DNA of 64,000 nucleotides from assembly GCA_964445765.1 (NCBI GenBank), contig CAYULD010000001.1, forward strand, positions 558,001 through 622,000, written 5' to 3'. The notes under the pieces are model-generated. The model ran no database searches and had not been told where the DNA came from. It saw only the letters and a program-made list of their open reading frames with translations. Position 1 is the first letter of the stretch, and each line of letters begins with the position of its first letter. The translations under genes were made by a program, and so were the position numbers. Shown here piece after piece: positions 38,642 through 47,841 of the stretch. The DNA is from JANPLD01 sp964445765 (GTDB lineage: Bacteria > Pseudomonadota > Alphaproteobacteria > Rickettsiales > UBA8987).

Positions 38642-39584
38642 TAGCCGACAAAACCGCATCTCTTAAGCCTTTATCAACTAGCGGTTTTTTGCCAAACCAA
38701 GCCTCAAAGCCGGGTGCGGCTTGGTGAAGTAACATTCCTAAACCATCAACCGCAATATGCCCAAGCTGTTTAGCTTGCTTGAGTAAATCCGTTTCCAGAG
38801 GGTTATAGACAATATCAGTAACAAGTGATTTAGGTGGAAGGTTTTTTAGGTTCATCGTTAATCGCTTATCGTTAATCGATTTAGAATCTTGCTCATTACC
38901 ATTAACGATAGACGATGAACGATGAGCCATTCCAAGTGAAGTAGTATTCACAACAATATTAATATGAGGTAAAATTTCCTCTCGCATTTCCCAATCTATA
39001 ACTTCAATATTCTCTTTAGGAAAAGCGAAATTATTTATCATTATATTTCTAATTTCCTTTGCCTTTTCACGAGTGCGATTAGTTATTACTAATGCCGGAA
39101 CCTGCATTGAAGCGAGTGCAAAGGCAATCGCCTTGCCAGCACCCCCTGCACCTAATATTAAGGCGGTAGATTTATCATAATCAAATTCTGGAGCGTTCTC
39201 AATTAAGTTGCGTGCAAAACCTAGAAAATCCGTGTTAGTTGCAATAAGATTTTTATTTTCACCAACAACTATTGTATTCACCGCACCCATTAGGCGAGCA
39301 ACTTGAGCTGGGAGGGTTTCTTCCTCCGCTGAGGGCTGAGGACTGAAGACTGAAGATTGAATAATCTCATAGGCTTTTTCTTTATGTGGAATGGTTATAT
39401 TGCAACCACGATAGCCGTTTTTATCAAGATTTATAAGGAAATTTTCAAGGTTTTCAGGCTTAACTTCAACTGCTTCATAACTGCCTTCAATGCCATATTT
39501 TTTTAACCAATAATTATGAATTACAGGCGAGAGAGAGTGAGAAATTGGATAACCTATAACGCAGGCTTTTTTAATTTGTGTCAT
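38631..39584 (-). CDS. aroE: Shikimate dehydrogenase with repeat-derived inserts
   Basis: AroE reduces 3-dehydroshikimate with NADPH in aromatic amino acid synthesis. Motifs: PISHSLSPVIHN near 13, NITIPHKEKA near 62 with the catalytic Lys, NTDFLGF near 117, the GAGGAGKAIAFAL nucleotide loop near 147, NTTSLGM near 217 and GLGMLLHQAAPGFEAWFG. Two segments do not fit the family: residues 77-88 (SSVFSPQPSAEE, in place of a short loop before MGAVNT) and about 222-247 (HRSSSIVNGNEQDSKS...), both coded by heptamer arrays. At 317 residues it is about 40 longer than usual. The last residues come from a palindromic repeat. A 65-bp copy of its 3' end is at 34251. Confidence 0.94.
   Translation of the reverse strand: MTQIKKACVIGYPISHSLSPVIHNYWLKKYGIEGSYEAVEVKPENLENFLINLDKNGYRGCNITIPHKEKAYEIIQSSVFSPQPSAEEETLPAQVARLMGAVNTIVVGENKNLIATNTDFLGFARNLIENAPEFDYDKSTALILGAGGAGKAIAFALASMQVPALVITNRTREKAKEIRNIMINNFAFPKENIEVIDWEMREEILPHINIVVNTTSLGMAHRSSSIVNGNEQDSKSINDKRLTMNLKNLPPKSLVTDIVYNPLETDLLKQAKQLGHIAVDGLGMLLHQAAPGFEAWFGKKPLVDKGLRDAVLSAMSS
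38851..38928. repeat. Inverted pair of TTAATCG heptamer arrays inside aroE
   Basis: TTCATCG TTAATCG CTTATCG is answered by TTAACGA TAGACGA TGAACGA, so two 7-nt-phased arrays form the arms of a hairpin. In frame in aroE. Confidence 0.85.
39328..39362. repeat. GCTGAGG/ACTGAAG heptamer array inside aroE
   Basis: Five units, GCTGAGG GCTGAGG, ACTGAAG ACTGAAG, ATTGAAT; minus-strand translation SSVFSPQPSA within AroE. Confidence 0.85.
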
Positions 39585-39630
39585 ATTTTGAAACAGATTT
39601 TATGTATATTTTTAGTATAATATTTGTTAC

Positions 39631-39716
39631 TATCTGTAGAATTGCAGATATTTTATACCAACTTTTTTATATTACAAAACAATATATTAATCAAATACAT
39701 CTGCAAAAATGCAGAT
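39631..39716. repeat. Two similar TATCTG...CAGATA hairpins between aroE and fliQ
   Basis: TATCTG-TAGAATTG-CAGATA (39631-39650) and ATCTGCA-AAAA-TGCAGAT (39699-39716), each followed by ATTTT on the plus side. They could act as terminators or operators for aroE. The T tract favours plus-strand termination, although no plus gene is adjacent. Confidence 0.45.
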
Positions 39717-39738
39717 ATTTTTATAAGCTTATAAAAAA

Positions 39739-40011
39739 TTATTCACTTTCATCATTGGCAATTTTCTTGAATAAGTCATTTGTAAAATCACCAAGTGAAT
39801 TTATCATAAACGGCATTGCTAAAATTAATGCTAAAAAAATTGTAATAATTTTCGGAACGAAAGAAAGCGTCATCTCTTGAATTTGTGTTAATGCTTGAAA
39901 TAACGAAATCAACAAACCAACCACTAATGCAACCAACATTAATGGCAGAGAAATTTTAAGCAGAACAAAAATTGCTTGCCTGCATATTTCTATTACTTCC
40001 GTTGATTCCAT
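39739..40011 (-). CDS. fliQ: Flagellar biosynthesis protein FliQ
   Basis: A 90-residue inner-membrane protein of the flagellar type III export gate. Two hydrophobic helices (about 15-38 and 52-74) flank the family signature QALTQIQEMTLSFVPKI. The start MESTEVIEI at 40011 matches FliQ; the longer frame is derived from upstream heptamer repeats. No other flagellar gene is near. An injectisome homologue (SctS) is possible, but the signature is typically flagellar. Confidence 0.88.
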   Translation of the reverse strand: MESTEVIEICRQAIFVLLKISLPLMLVALVVGLLISLFQALTQIQEMTLSFVPKIITIFLALILAMPFMINSLGDFTNDLFKKIANDESE

Positions 40012-40028
40012 TTTATTTATTTTTGTTG

Positions 40029-40315
40029 GTAATGAGTGCAAAGTGCAAGTGGAAGTAGCAGTTGAAAATTTTTGTTATTCTAAGCATAGCGAAGAATCTA
40101 AAAGCCAATTTAGATCTTTCGCTTCGCTCAAGATGACGCATCATTTATTAAAAAAGTTTTACTAAACTTTTTTATCTGGATACTCCTATAATTTTTTCTT
40201 ACTGAAAAAATTCGGGGTACGACAAATCCATCTATATATGGTGAACACTCCTGATTAATGAGAATACCAACATCACTAATCACTTGCACTTGCACTAGCA
40301 CTTACATTCTAGTGC
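40029..40315. repeat. Repeat cluster between mgtE and fliQ
   Basis: This gap holds four elements and no gene: a GTGCAAG-type heptamer run (40029-40065); a TGTTATTCTAAGC palindrome (40073-40138); an AAAAAAGTTTTACTAAAC hairpin plus TTTTCTTACTGAAAAAATTC ending GGGGTACGACA (about 40147-40235); an ATGGTGAACACTCC fragment (about 40239-40253) like the MITE end at 49182; and a CACTTGC/CACTAGC heptamer array (40271-40315) that carries the mgtE TAG stop. Confidence 0.75.
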
Positions 40316-41673
40316 AAAATAATTTTTGTGGCAAGGGCAAGGAAAATAAAAAATGAAGAAATATCTGTTATCGCAGTTAATAACACAGAAGATGCAACAG
40401 CAGGATCAAAACCAAGTTTTTGCATTATAAAGGGAATAGTGCAACCAGATATTGAGGCTAAAAAGAAAGTTAGTATTATCGCTGAAAATATTATCGCACT
40501 TAATAAATAATTATTATACATTAAAAAGCTAACTAGAAAAACTGCACTTCCTAAAGCTATTGCGATTAAAATTGCGGTGAAAATTTCCCTTTTTAACATT
40601 CGCAAAAAATTACTTGAGCTTAAATCTTTTGTTGCAATTGCACGAACGGTAATAGTTAGGGTTTGCGTGCCACAATTACCGCTCATTGAGGCAACAATTG
40701 GCATAAGCGTTGCAAGTGCAACAAGCTCCGCAATAGATTTTTCAAAAAAGCTAATGATAAAAGATACAGAAAAAGCTGTAATAAGATTTATAAAAAGCCA
40801 AGGGCTTCTATTTGAAAATCTTTTAATCACTGAGCCAAACATATCTTTTTGAGAAGTTAAACCAACCATTCCCAAAATATCTTCTTCCGCCTCTTGCTTG
40901 ATGATGTAAGTAATATCATCAACGGTAATCACACCAACCATTTTACCATTATGATTAACCACTGGCGCAGAAATTAAACCATATTTTTGGAAGATGTTTG
41001 CAACTTCTTCTTGGTCAGTTTCAACGGGTATTTCCTTAATAATCTCCTGCATTAAATCACTAACTTTAACCTCTCTTTTATTACGCATTATACGGCTTAG
41101 AGGGATATAATGAGTTGGCCTGCCTTCATCATCAACCACAAATATTGTATAAAAATCCTGCGGAAGATTTTCACTAACACGCATTAAATCTATAACATCA
41201 CCAACTGATGCGAAATCTGAAATTGTAACATATTGTTTATTAGCAAGCCTTCCGGCGGATTCTTCAGGATAATTGAGGGATTCCACCACCTCTTGGCGTT
41301 TTTCTATTGATAAACCTTCCAAGATTTCTTCAATTTGCTCATCTGGTAAATCTTGCACAAGTTGCACCGCATCATCACTTTCAAGCTCCTCAATAGCTTC
41401 CGCAACTGATTGCGTGCCGATTATTTTAAGAACATCATCACGAATTTCATCATCAAGAAAGGTAAGAATTTCAGGATCAAGCTCACCAAGAACCGCAATA
41501 ATTCTCTCTCTATCATCAGCTTCTGAGAGGTTAAGTAGCTCTGCAATTTCTGATGGATGGTTTTCCGCAAGCATCGCACGAAGTGCCTCAAGATCATCAT
41601 CTTTAAGGGCAGAAAGCATTGGAAGAACTAAATCTTCTTGGCTGTAATAATCTTTCACTTGCTCATTAACCAT
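40309..41673 (-). CDS. mgtE: Magnesium transporter MgtE
   Basis: A 454-residue Mg2+ channel. An N-terminal MgtE_N domain (residues 20-125, repeats of L..L.P..IAELL) precedes two CBS domains (about 130-250, MVGVITVDDITYIIKQEAEED) and five membrane helices from about 285 with the SGNCGTQTLTITVRAIA pore-region motif and the final PAVASSVLLTAITD. The CBS/N domains gate the channel by cytosolic Mg2+. ATG 41673 is preferred over an upstream in-frame codon. The stop is in a heptamer array. Confidence 0.95.
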   Translation of the reverse strand: MVNEQVKDYYSQEDLVLPMLSALKDDDLEALRAMLAENHPSEIAELLNLSEADDRERIIAVLGELDPEILTFLDDEIRDDVLKIIGTQSVAEAIEELESDDAVQLVQDLPDEQIEEILEGLSIEKRQEVVESLNYPEESAGRLANKQYVTISDFASVGDVIDLMRVSENLPQDFYTIFVVDDEGRPTHYIPLSRIMRNKREVKVSDLMQEIIKEIPVETDQEEVANIFQKYGLISAPVVNHNGKMVGVITVDDITYIIKQEAEEDILGMVGLTSQKDMFGSVIKRFSNRSPWLFINLITAFSVSFIISFFEKSIAELVALATLMPIVASMSGNCGTQTLTITVRAIATKDLSSSNFLRMLKREIFTAILIAIALGSAVFLVSFLMYNNYLLSAIIFSAIILTFFLASISGCTIPFIMQKLGFDPAVASSVLLTAITDISSFFIFLALATKIILH

Positions 41674-41824
41674 CACTAATCGCCTATTTTTGCACACTTA
41701 TAGTTAGATAAGTTTTTTAGGCAAGTATTATAAGGGGGGTTGGAGGTTGGGGAATTTAATCATAAATATTTTTTCTATGACCAATTTTAGAAGAAAAAAT
41801 ATCTTCAAACAAACTCAATAATAT

Positions 41825-44164
41825 TTAACTTCTTGAGAGTCTTAAAGAATTTAGGATTACGATTAAAGAAGATAAGCTCATTGCAACTGCTGCCCAAAGT
41901 GGCGTCATAAAGCCAGAAATTGCGTAAGGTATTGCCAGAAAATTATAAATAAATGAAAGATAAATATTCTGCTTTATAAGATTTCTTGCAGTTTTTGAAG
42001 TAGTAACAAATTGTAAAACTGGGTTTAATAACGCCCCCTTAAATATTATATCGGCATAATTTTGGGTAATATCAACGGCACTACCGGGAGAAATTGAAAC
42101 ATCAGCAAGTGCAATTGAGGGTGCATCATTCAAGCCATCACCAACCATAATTATTTTATGATTTTCTGCCTTTAATGACTTAATATAATTATATTTTTCT
42201 TCTGGCAATTTTTCATAAAAATATTTTTCTATAGCAAGTTTATTTGCAATATTTTCAACATTTGATTTTATATCGCCTGAAAGAATCATAACCTCTAACC
42301 CCTGCTTTTTAAGGTATTTTATAATTTGTGGTGCATCTTCACGCAATTTATCTTCTAGCCTAAAAATTTTAGTTAAATCACCAATTTTTAAGGCAATGAT
42401 ATTTGAATATTTTTCATTTTCAAAATTGTAATTATAGCCACACCAAATGGGCTTACCTAACTTTATTTCTTGATTGTTAAAATATGCAAAAAGCCCCTGC
42501 CCTTGTTGCTCTGTAACTTGAAAATCATATAAACTGCCATTATAAGATTCTGAAATCGCACGAGATAACATATGCTTACTGCGAACAGCAAGCGAGGCAG
42601 CAATTTTAAGCTCCTCCTCACTGAAATCTGAGAGATTAGAAATTTTGAAATTACCCTCTGTTAATGTGCCGGTTTTATCAAAAATGATTTTATTGCATAA
42701 AGGGGCTTTTTCAATAATCTCGCCATTTTTTAGCATAATGCCATTTTTGAATAATTTGCCAAAAGCTAATATATTAACCACCGGTATTGCAAGCCCCAAA
42801 GCACAAGGACAAGTTATAATAAGCACAGAAGCAGCACAAATTAAGGCTTTTTCAAAAGTTGCACCTAAAAAGAAATACCATAATATAATAGTAAAAAACG
42901 CTGAGCCATAAACGAGCGGAATATAAAATTTTGTAGCCTTTTCCGCAAGCAAACTATAACCAGTTTTTGATTTCTCCGCTGACTCAAGCAAATTTAAGAT
43001 TTTTGCAACTTGTGAATCATTAATTTTTTTGGTGATTATTATTTTAATTGGGCTTGCTAAATTTATCATTCCAGCATAAACAGCCTGCCCTATTTTTATA
43101 GGCTTTGGAAGGGTTTCACCAGTAATTACGGAGCTATCAACCTCAGATTCACCTTCACTAACAACACCATCTGAGGGGATTTTTTCACCCGCTGAAATAA
43201 CCACTAAATCACCTTCTTGTAAATCTTTAGAAGAAATAACTTTCTTGCTGCCATCTTCATTTAATTTAGTTGCAAAACCAGTAAGCAAATCAACCATTTC
43301 TAAGGCACTTGCTTTTGCTTTACAGCGTGCCTGTAACTCTAAATATCTGCCAACTAATAATGAAAATATTAACATTATTGCAGAGTCTAAATAAAAATTT
43401 TCATCACCAATAATTGCTTGATAAAAACTCAGTAATAATATTACTAGAATGCTGGAAGCAATAGGAACATCCATATTTATAGCACGAGATTTGATGGATT
43501 TTATCGCAGATGAAAAAAAGTAAGAGCCACTATAAATTATCGCAGGAACACCAATTAAAATTAATATCCAGTGTAAAAAATCGTGAGTAGCAGAGCCAAT
43601 ATTTTTGCGAGAATCTTCCCAAAGCCCATCAGAAAACATCATAACCGCAACTATCGCAAAGCCTGAAATTATAAGTTTTTTTAATAAAGAATTTTTTTCA
43701 GATTCAATTTCATCATAAATTTTTTTATGCTCATAAGGTGAAGTTGCATAGCCCATTTGATTAATAATTTGGCAGAAATTATTAATCTCTGAAATATCGC
43801 CTTGCCAGTTAATATAGAGCTTAGCAGTAGAGAAATTAACGCGTGAATTTTTAACATTAGAATATTTTTGCAGGGCTTTTTCTATCAACCAAACGCAAGA
43901 ACCACATTTGATGCCACGAATTGAAAGTTCAATTTCCCACTCTTTATCATTGATTTTCTTAGCGAATTGAGTGAAATCTATTAATTCTGAGTTGATATTT
44001 TTAGTTTCCAGATGATTAGTTTCAGATTTTCTAAAATCATAAAATTTTTTTAAGCCAAAATCTTGAATAATTTTATATGCGGTTTCGCAACCTCTGCAAC
44101 AAAATGAGCTTTCGCCTGAAAATTCTGTGCTACAATGCAGGCATTTTTTAACTTCATTACTCAT
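41825..44164 (-). CDS. fixI: Cu-translocating P-type ATPase FixI/CcoI type
   Basis: A 779-residue P1B ATPase that supplies copper for cbb3 oxidase assembly. It begins with a cysteine-rich FixI-type N-terminus (CLHCSTEF, FCCRGCETAY), followed by a heavy-metal domain with GIKCGSCVWLIEKAL near 90, the CPC copper site ITCPCALGLAIP, phosphorylation site DKTGTLTEG, and GDGLNDAPSIALAD. Eight membrane spans are expected. The FixH-like mini gene overlaps its start by 8 nt, the fixH-fixI order of fixGHIS clusters; no fixG or ccoNOP is in the window. Codons give a normal full-length family member. Confidence 0.92.
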   Translation of the reverse strand: MSNEVKKCLHCSTEFSGESSFCCRGCETAYKIIQDFGLKKFYDFRKSETNHLETKNINSELIDFTQFAKKINDKEWEIELSIRGIKCGSCVWLIEKALQKYSNVKNSRVNFSTAKLYINWQGDISEINNFCQIINQMGYATSPYEHKKIYDEIESEKNSLLKKLIISGFAIVAVMMFSDGLWEDSRKNIGSATHDFLHWILILIGVPAIIYSGSYFFSSAIKSIKSRAINMDVPIASSILVILLLSFYQAIIGDENFYLDSAIMLIFSLLVGRYLELQARCKAKASALEMVDLLTGFATKLNEDGSKKVISSKDLQEGDLVVISAGEKIPSDGVVSEGESEVDSSVITGETLPKPIKIGQAVYAGMINLASPIKIIITKKINDSQVAKILNLLESAEKSKTGYSLLAEKATKFYIPLVYGSAFFTIILWYFFLGATFEKALICAASVLIITCPCALGLAIPVVNILAFGKLFKNGIMLKNGEIIEKAPLCNKIIFDKTGTLTEGNFKISNLSDFSEEELKIAASLAVRSKHMLSRAISESYNGSLYDFQVTEQQGQGLFAYFNNQEIKLGKPIWCGYNYNFENEKYSNIIALKIGDLTKIFRLEDKLREDAPQIIKYLKKQGLEVMILSGDIKSNVENIANKLAIEKYFYEKLPEEKYNYIKSLKAENHKIIMVGDGLNDAPSIALADVSISPGSAVDITQNYADIIFKGALLNPVLQFVTTSKTARNLIKQNIYLSFIYNFLAIPYAISGFMTPLWAAVAMSLSSLIVILNSLRLSRS

Positions 44165-44309
44165 TTACTTTTTCTTTCTGCTCGGCAATTTCATTAACTT
44201 TATTTTGAGTTTCTAACGCTAAATAAAGCATATAAAAATTTACTGCAAAAATAATTAAAAAGAAAATTGTAAATATCGTAAAAACCTTTTTTCCGTTAAG
44301 CTCTTTCAT
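44157..44309 (-). CDS. FixH-like mini protein
   Basis: A 50-residue single-span membrane protein, too short for routine ORF calling. It reads MKELNGKKVFTIF then FFLIIFAVNFYMLYLALET, matching the start of FixH (GKHVL...FF...FAVN...YLAL.T). The usual periplasmic FixH domain (about 100 residues) is missing. It overlaps fixI by 8 nt (ATGAGTAATG), so it is coupled. It may be a reduced FixH or a small CcoI partner. Confidence 0.65.
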   Translation of the reverse strand: MKELNGKKVFTIFTIFFLIIFAVNFYMLYLALETQNKVNEIAEQKEKVNE

Positions 44310-44335
44310 AATTTTATGATTTTAGTTGTAATATT

Positions 44336-44406
44336 TATTTCGTACAAAGTGAGAAATCTGGTTGAAATATATTCTTTCTAGATTTCTTGCTTCGCTCGAA
44401 ATGACA
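44336..44406. repeat. AAGTGAGAAATCTGG palindromic element (type B)
   Basis: A copy of the second palindrome type: GTGAGAAATCTGGTT...TCTAGATTTCTTGCTTC, ending TCGAAATGACAC. Other copies: 45902-45975 and 58137-58211. Confidence 0.8.
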
Positions 44407-44436
44407 CTAGTGGATACACTTAGTATTTTAGTTTAT

Positions 44437-45765
44437 TTATTTTCCAATACAAAATTCAGAAAATATTTTATCTAATATCATTTCTACATCAATCTTTCCA
44501 GTAATTTTAGCAAGGTTATAAGTTGCAAGCCTTAGGGCTTCGGCTGATAATTCAATCGGCTTATAATTCTTACGAGATTCTAAAAACTCTGAGAGATTAT
44601 TTTTACACTCAGCCAGTGAATTTCTATGGCGAGCCCTTGTAACAACGGGGCTTTCAAGGGTGAGAAGCGTTTCAAGTTTACTAAAAATATTATTGATTAT
44701 CTCATCACAATTTAAGCGGTTTTTGATTGAGCAAATAATTGGCTTTAAGCCTTTGATAAGATAATTTGCACCAATATTTTTAACATCTGATTTATTGATT
44801 ATTATAATTGAATTTTCATCAATTAAATCGGTAATTTTACTATCAAAATTTGGGTATTCCTCCGCAGAGAGCATAATAATTTTGAAATCAGAATTTTTTG
44901 ATTTTTCTAATGCACGCCTTATACCCTCTTGCTCAATTTCATCATCAGAATTTCTAATTCCAGCTGTATCAATAATTGTAAGCGGAAAGCCTTTAATTTC
45001 CAAGTTGCATTCTATTGCATCTCTGGTAGTGCCAGCAATTTCAGAAACAATTGCAATATCACGCTTGCCTAGAAAATTTAGTAATGTTGATTTTCCAACA
45101 TTAGGATTACCAAGAATGGTTGCAACCGCACCATTTCTAAGGCGTTCAGACCTATCATCTTTTAGATATGTAGAAATTTCATTAATTAAATTTTTGATTT
45201 TTTCTTGTGCTTGTAAATCTAAATCTTGCGGAATATCTTCTTCTGGAAAATCAACAAATGCTTCAATAAAAGCAAGAATTTCAATAATTTTTTCACGCCA
45301 ATTATCATAAATTTTTGAAATTTCCCCCGCCATAATTTTATTTGCTTGGCGAGCTTGTGCTTCGGTTTCAGAGTTAATTAAATCAGCAAGTCCTTCAGCT
45401 TGTAATAAATCCATCTTGCCGTTTTCAAATGCTCTTTTAGAAAACTCTCCAGCTTCAGAGGGGCGAACATTTTTAATAGAATTTAATATCTCATAAATTT
45501 TTTTAACCACTGCAACTGAGCCGTGCAGATGAAGCTCCAAAACATCTTCGCCAGTAAAGCTGTGGGGGGCTTCAAAATAAATGCATAAAGCGGTATCAAT
45601 AATTTCTTCACCATCTTTTAATTTGAGCAGATGGGCAAATCTTGGCTTAATATTTTTTTCAACACCAAGCCTTTTTAGGCATTGCAAAGCCTTGTTGCCA
45701 GAAATTCTAACCACTGCAACGCCTGATTTTCCTTTACCTGAAGCTAATGAAAATATTGTATCCAT
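44437..45765 (-). CDS. mnmE: tRNA modification GTPase MnmE
   Basis: A 442-residue GTPase that, with MnmG, modifies uridine 34 of tRNAs. The N-terminal folate-binding domain (residues 1-115, GKSGVAVVRISG near 10 and HSFTGEDVLELHLHGS near 70) precedes a helical domain with an inserted G domain: GNPNVGKST near 218, GTTRDAIE, DTAGIR near 262 and NKSD. The C-terminus CIGK carries the required cysteine. Complete and of normal length. Confidence 0.96.
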   Translation of the reverse strand: MDTIFSLASGKGKSGVAVVRISGNKALQCLKRLGVEKNIKPRFAHLLKLKDGEEIIDTALCIYFEAPHSFTGEDVLELHLHGSVAVVKKIYEILNSIKNVRPSEAGEFSKRAFENGKMDLLQAEGLADLINSETEAQARQANKIMAGEISKIYDNWREKIIEILAFIEAFVDFPEEDIPQDLDLQAQEKIKNLINEISTYLKDDRSERLRNGAVATILGNPNVGKSTLLNFLGKRDIAIVSEIAGTTRDAIECNLEIKGFPLTIIDTAGIRNSDDEIEQEGIRRALEKSKNSDFKIIMLSAEEYPNFDSKITDLIDENSIIIINKSDVKNIGANYLIKGLKPIICSIKNRLNCDEIINNIFSKLETLLTLESPVVTRARHRNSLAECKNNLSEFLESRKNYKPIELSAEALRLATYNLAKITGKIDVEMILDKIFSEFCIGK

Positions 45766-46066
45766 TTATTTTGATGTTGGTTTTTGGTAGTTGGCTGTTG
45801 TCATTCTGAGCGAAGCGAAGAATCTAAGATCATTCACTTCGTTCAGGATGACACCACAGGCGGAGAAATAGAATAGTTTGCTGCTCCAAACTAATCCATA
45901 AGTGTCATTTCGAACGAAGTGAGAAATCTGGTTACTGTATATTCATTCTAGATTTCTCGCTTTGCTCGAAATGACGCCAAACTTTTTTAATTGGATACCC
46001 CTATAATTTTTTCTTACTGAAAAAATTCGGGGTATGACACTTGCCACTAACCACTTACAATGTCTA
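45766..46066. repeat. Repeat cluster between mnmE and ftsQ
   Basis: The 298-bp gap is nearly all repeats: a TGTTGGTTTTTGGTAGTTGG run, a TGTCAT type A palindrome (45798-45853), a type B palindrome (45902-45975), an AAACTTTTTTAATTGGATAC element ending GGGGTATGACA (about 45975-46038), and a CACTTGC/CACTAAC array (46038-46066) holding the ftsQ TAG stop. Confidence 0.8.
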
Positions 46067-46891
46067 CCAACTTCCAGTTACTAATTGGTTTTCAATTCGC
46101 ATATCAATATAAGAAATTTTTTTAGAAAGAAGATTATTTTTTTTATTAAGCTCCGCTAATTTTCGCCAAGCGTTAATTGCATCATTCTCTGGAAGTTTAA
46201 CTTTTATAGATTTTTTCAGCTCAACATCCCACCTGCGATTGCCTATTTTTACAGCAGAAGTAACCAGATTTTTCAACTCTGGCGATACGGAAATAATATC
46301 ATAAAGCTCAGAAATTTCTTTTTTACTATCCTTACCTTTTACAATAGGCAGATTTTGATTTTCAATGGTTACTTTATATGAAATTAAATTACCACGAATA
46401 TCTGCGAGTGAAAATTTACCATCTTGCACCCATATAAAACTGGGCTTTCTCTCAACAATTTCAATTTCAAGTGTGTTTGGAAGTTTAATCCTCAAATTTG
46501 CTTTATCAACCCAGCCAACTTCTGAAATATTTTTCTGCACCTCTTCTAAATCCAGCATTAAAATTGGAATTTCAGAATAATCTGAAGCGTTATAAACCGC
46601 ATTTACAATATCATTATGATTAACAGTTTTATTGCCTGAAATTTCAAGTTGTTCAAGCTCAAAGCCAAGTTTTATAGTTTGTTTAGCAATGATATTTTTT
46701 AAGTTTTTTATAACAATTTCATCACCACCAAACAAAAAACACCATATTAAAAAAATTCCTAAATTTACTAATAAAAAAATTTGAAAAATTTTCAGAGAAC
46801 GATTAATTGCAAAGCGGATTTTTCTTTTACGGATAAAATCTTCCGGCTGTTTTAATATAACTTTTTTCTTCTTTTTAGGCTTTTGCTTCAT
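46064..46891 (-). CDS. ftsQ: Cell division protein FtsQ
   Basis: A 275-residue bitopic divisome protein linking FtsB/FtsL to the septal machinery. A basic N-terminus (KQKPKKKKK), one transmembrane segment (about 33-52), then the POTRA domain (LEQLEISGNKTVNHNDIV near 77) and the beta domain (ANLRIKLPNTLEIEIVERKP, IDMRIENQLVTG). It follows ddl by 9 nt, as in the mur/fts cluster. Its last codons and stop come from a heptamer tract. Confidence 0.9.
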   Translation of the reverse strand: MKQKPKKKKKVILKQPEDFIRKRKIRFAINRSLKIFQIFLLVNLGIFLIWCFLFGGDEIVIKNLKNIIAKQTIKLGFELEQLEISGNKTVNHNDIVNAVYNASDYSEIPILMLDLEEVQKNISEVGWVDKANLRIKLPNTLEIEIVERKPSFIWVQDGKFSLADIRGNLISYKVTIENQNLPIVKGKDSKKEISELYDIISVSPELKNLVTSAVKIGNRRWDVELKKSIKVKLPENDAINAWRKLAELNKKNNLLSKKISYIDMRIENQLVTGSW

Positions 46892-46900
46892 ATAAATTTT

Positions 46901-47827
46901 TTACAAATTTACTTCTAAACTAGCGGTTAAAATAAGCCTTAATACAATTTCATCAAAAGTAATATTTTTTGAATTTGCAATTTTGGGAACAAGCGAGGTT
47001 TCTGTCATTCCGGGGTGAGTATTAATTTCAAGGAAGTAAATTTTATCTTCCGCCTCGCTATATATCATATCACTTCTTGAGATTGTTTTACAATTAGTTT
47101 TTGCGTGAGCAATTTCTGCATATTTAAGGGCTAAATCTTCAATTTTTTTTGGAAGAATTGCAGGGCAAATATATTCGGTTGCACCTTTAGTATATTTACT
47201 TTTATAATCATAAACACCACTAATTGGCTTGATTTCAACAATTCCGAGTGCTTTATCATCTAAAACTGCAACGCTTAATTCCCTGCCCTTTACATATTTT
47301 TCCACTAAATATTTTTGATTAGATTTTAGTGATAAATTTTCTAAATCCTCTTTACTAAATATAATATGAACCCCAACACTTGAACCATCTGCAACAGGCT
47401 TTATAACATATGGATAAGTAATTTTATTTTGCGTTAAAACTTGAGATGAATCTAAAATTATATCTTCAGCAATATTTACGGCGTTATTTTTTACAATTTC
47501 TTTGGTAAGAGATTTATTCATACACACCGCAGAAGCTAAAATGCCGCTATGAGTGTAAGGAATGCGAAGAACCTCAAGAATGCCTTGCAAAGAGCCATCT
47601 TCACCAAATGCACCATGCATTGCATTAACCACCAAATTTATATTATTAGAAATTAAGTCAGCGGAAATATTTTTTGAAAATTCTATTTTTACTGGGTTAA
47701 AACCTTGCCTTTTTAGGCTTTCATAAAAAGCATTTGCAGTTCTTGCGGAAACCTCAGCCTCAGAGGAAGGCCCACCATAAATAATCGCAATTTTTTTAGT
47801 AAGTAAGTTTTGAATTTTTTCTAACAT
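46901..47827 (-). CDS. ddl: D-alanine--D-alanine ligase
   Basis: A 308-residue ATP-grasp enzyme making D-Ala-D-Ala for peptidoglycan. It shows YGGPSSEAEVSARTA near 18, NAMHGAFGEDGSLQGILE near 68, KPVADGSSVGV near 142, EKYVKGRELSVAV near 172, and the C-terminal EINTHPGMTETSLVPKIA. Normal length. ftsQ follows, and pilW precedes by 14 nt, so pilus minor-pilin genes and cell-wall genes share a unit. Confidence 0.96.
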   Translation of the reverse strand: MLEKIQNLLTKKIAIIYGGPSSEAEVSARTANAFYESLKRQGFNPVKIEFSKNISADLISNNINLVVNAMHGAFGEDGSLQGILEVLRIPYTHSGILASAVCMNKSLTKEIVKNNAVNIAEDIILDSSQVLTQNKITYPYVIKPVADGSSVGVHIIFSKEDLENLSLKSNQKYLVEKYVKGRELSVAVLDDKALGIVEIKPISGVYDYKSKYTKGATEYICPAILPKKIEDLALKYAEIAHAKTNCKTISRSDMIYSEAEDKIYFLEINTHPGMTETSLVPKIANSKNITFDEIVLRLILTASLEVNL

Positions 47828-47841
47828 TTTATAACAGATTT

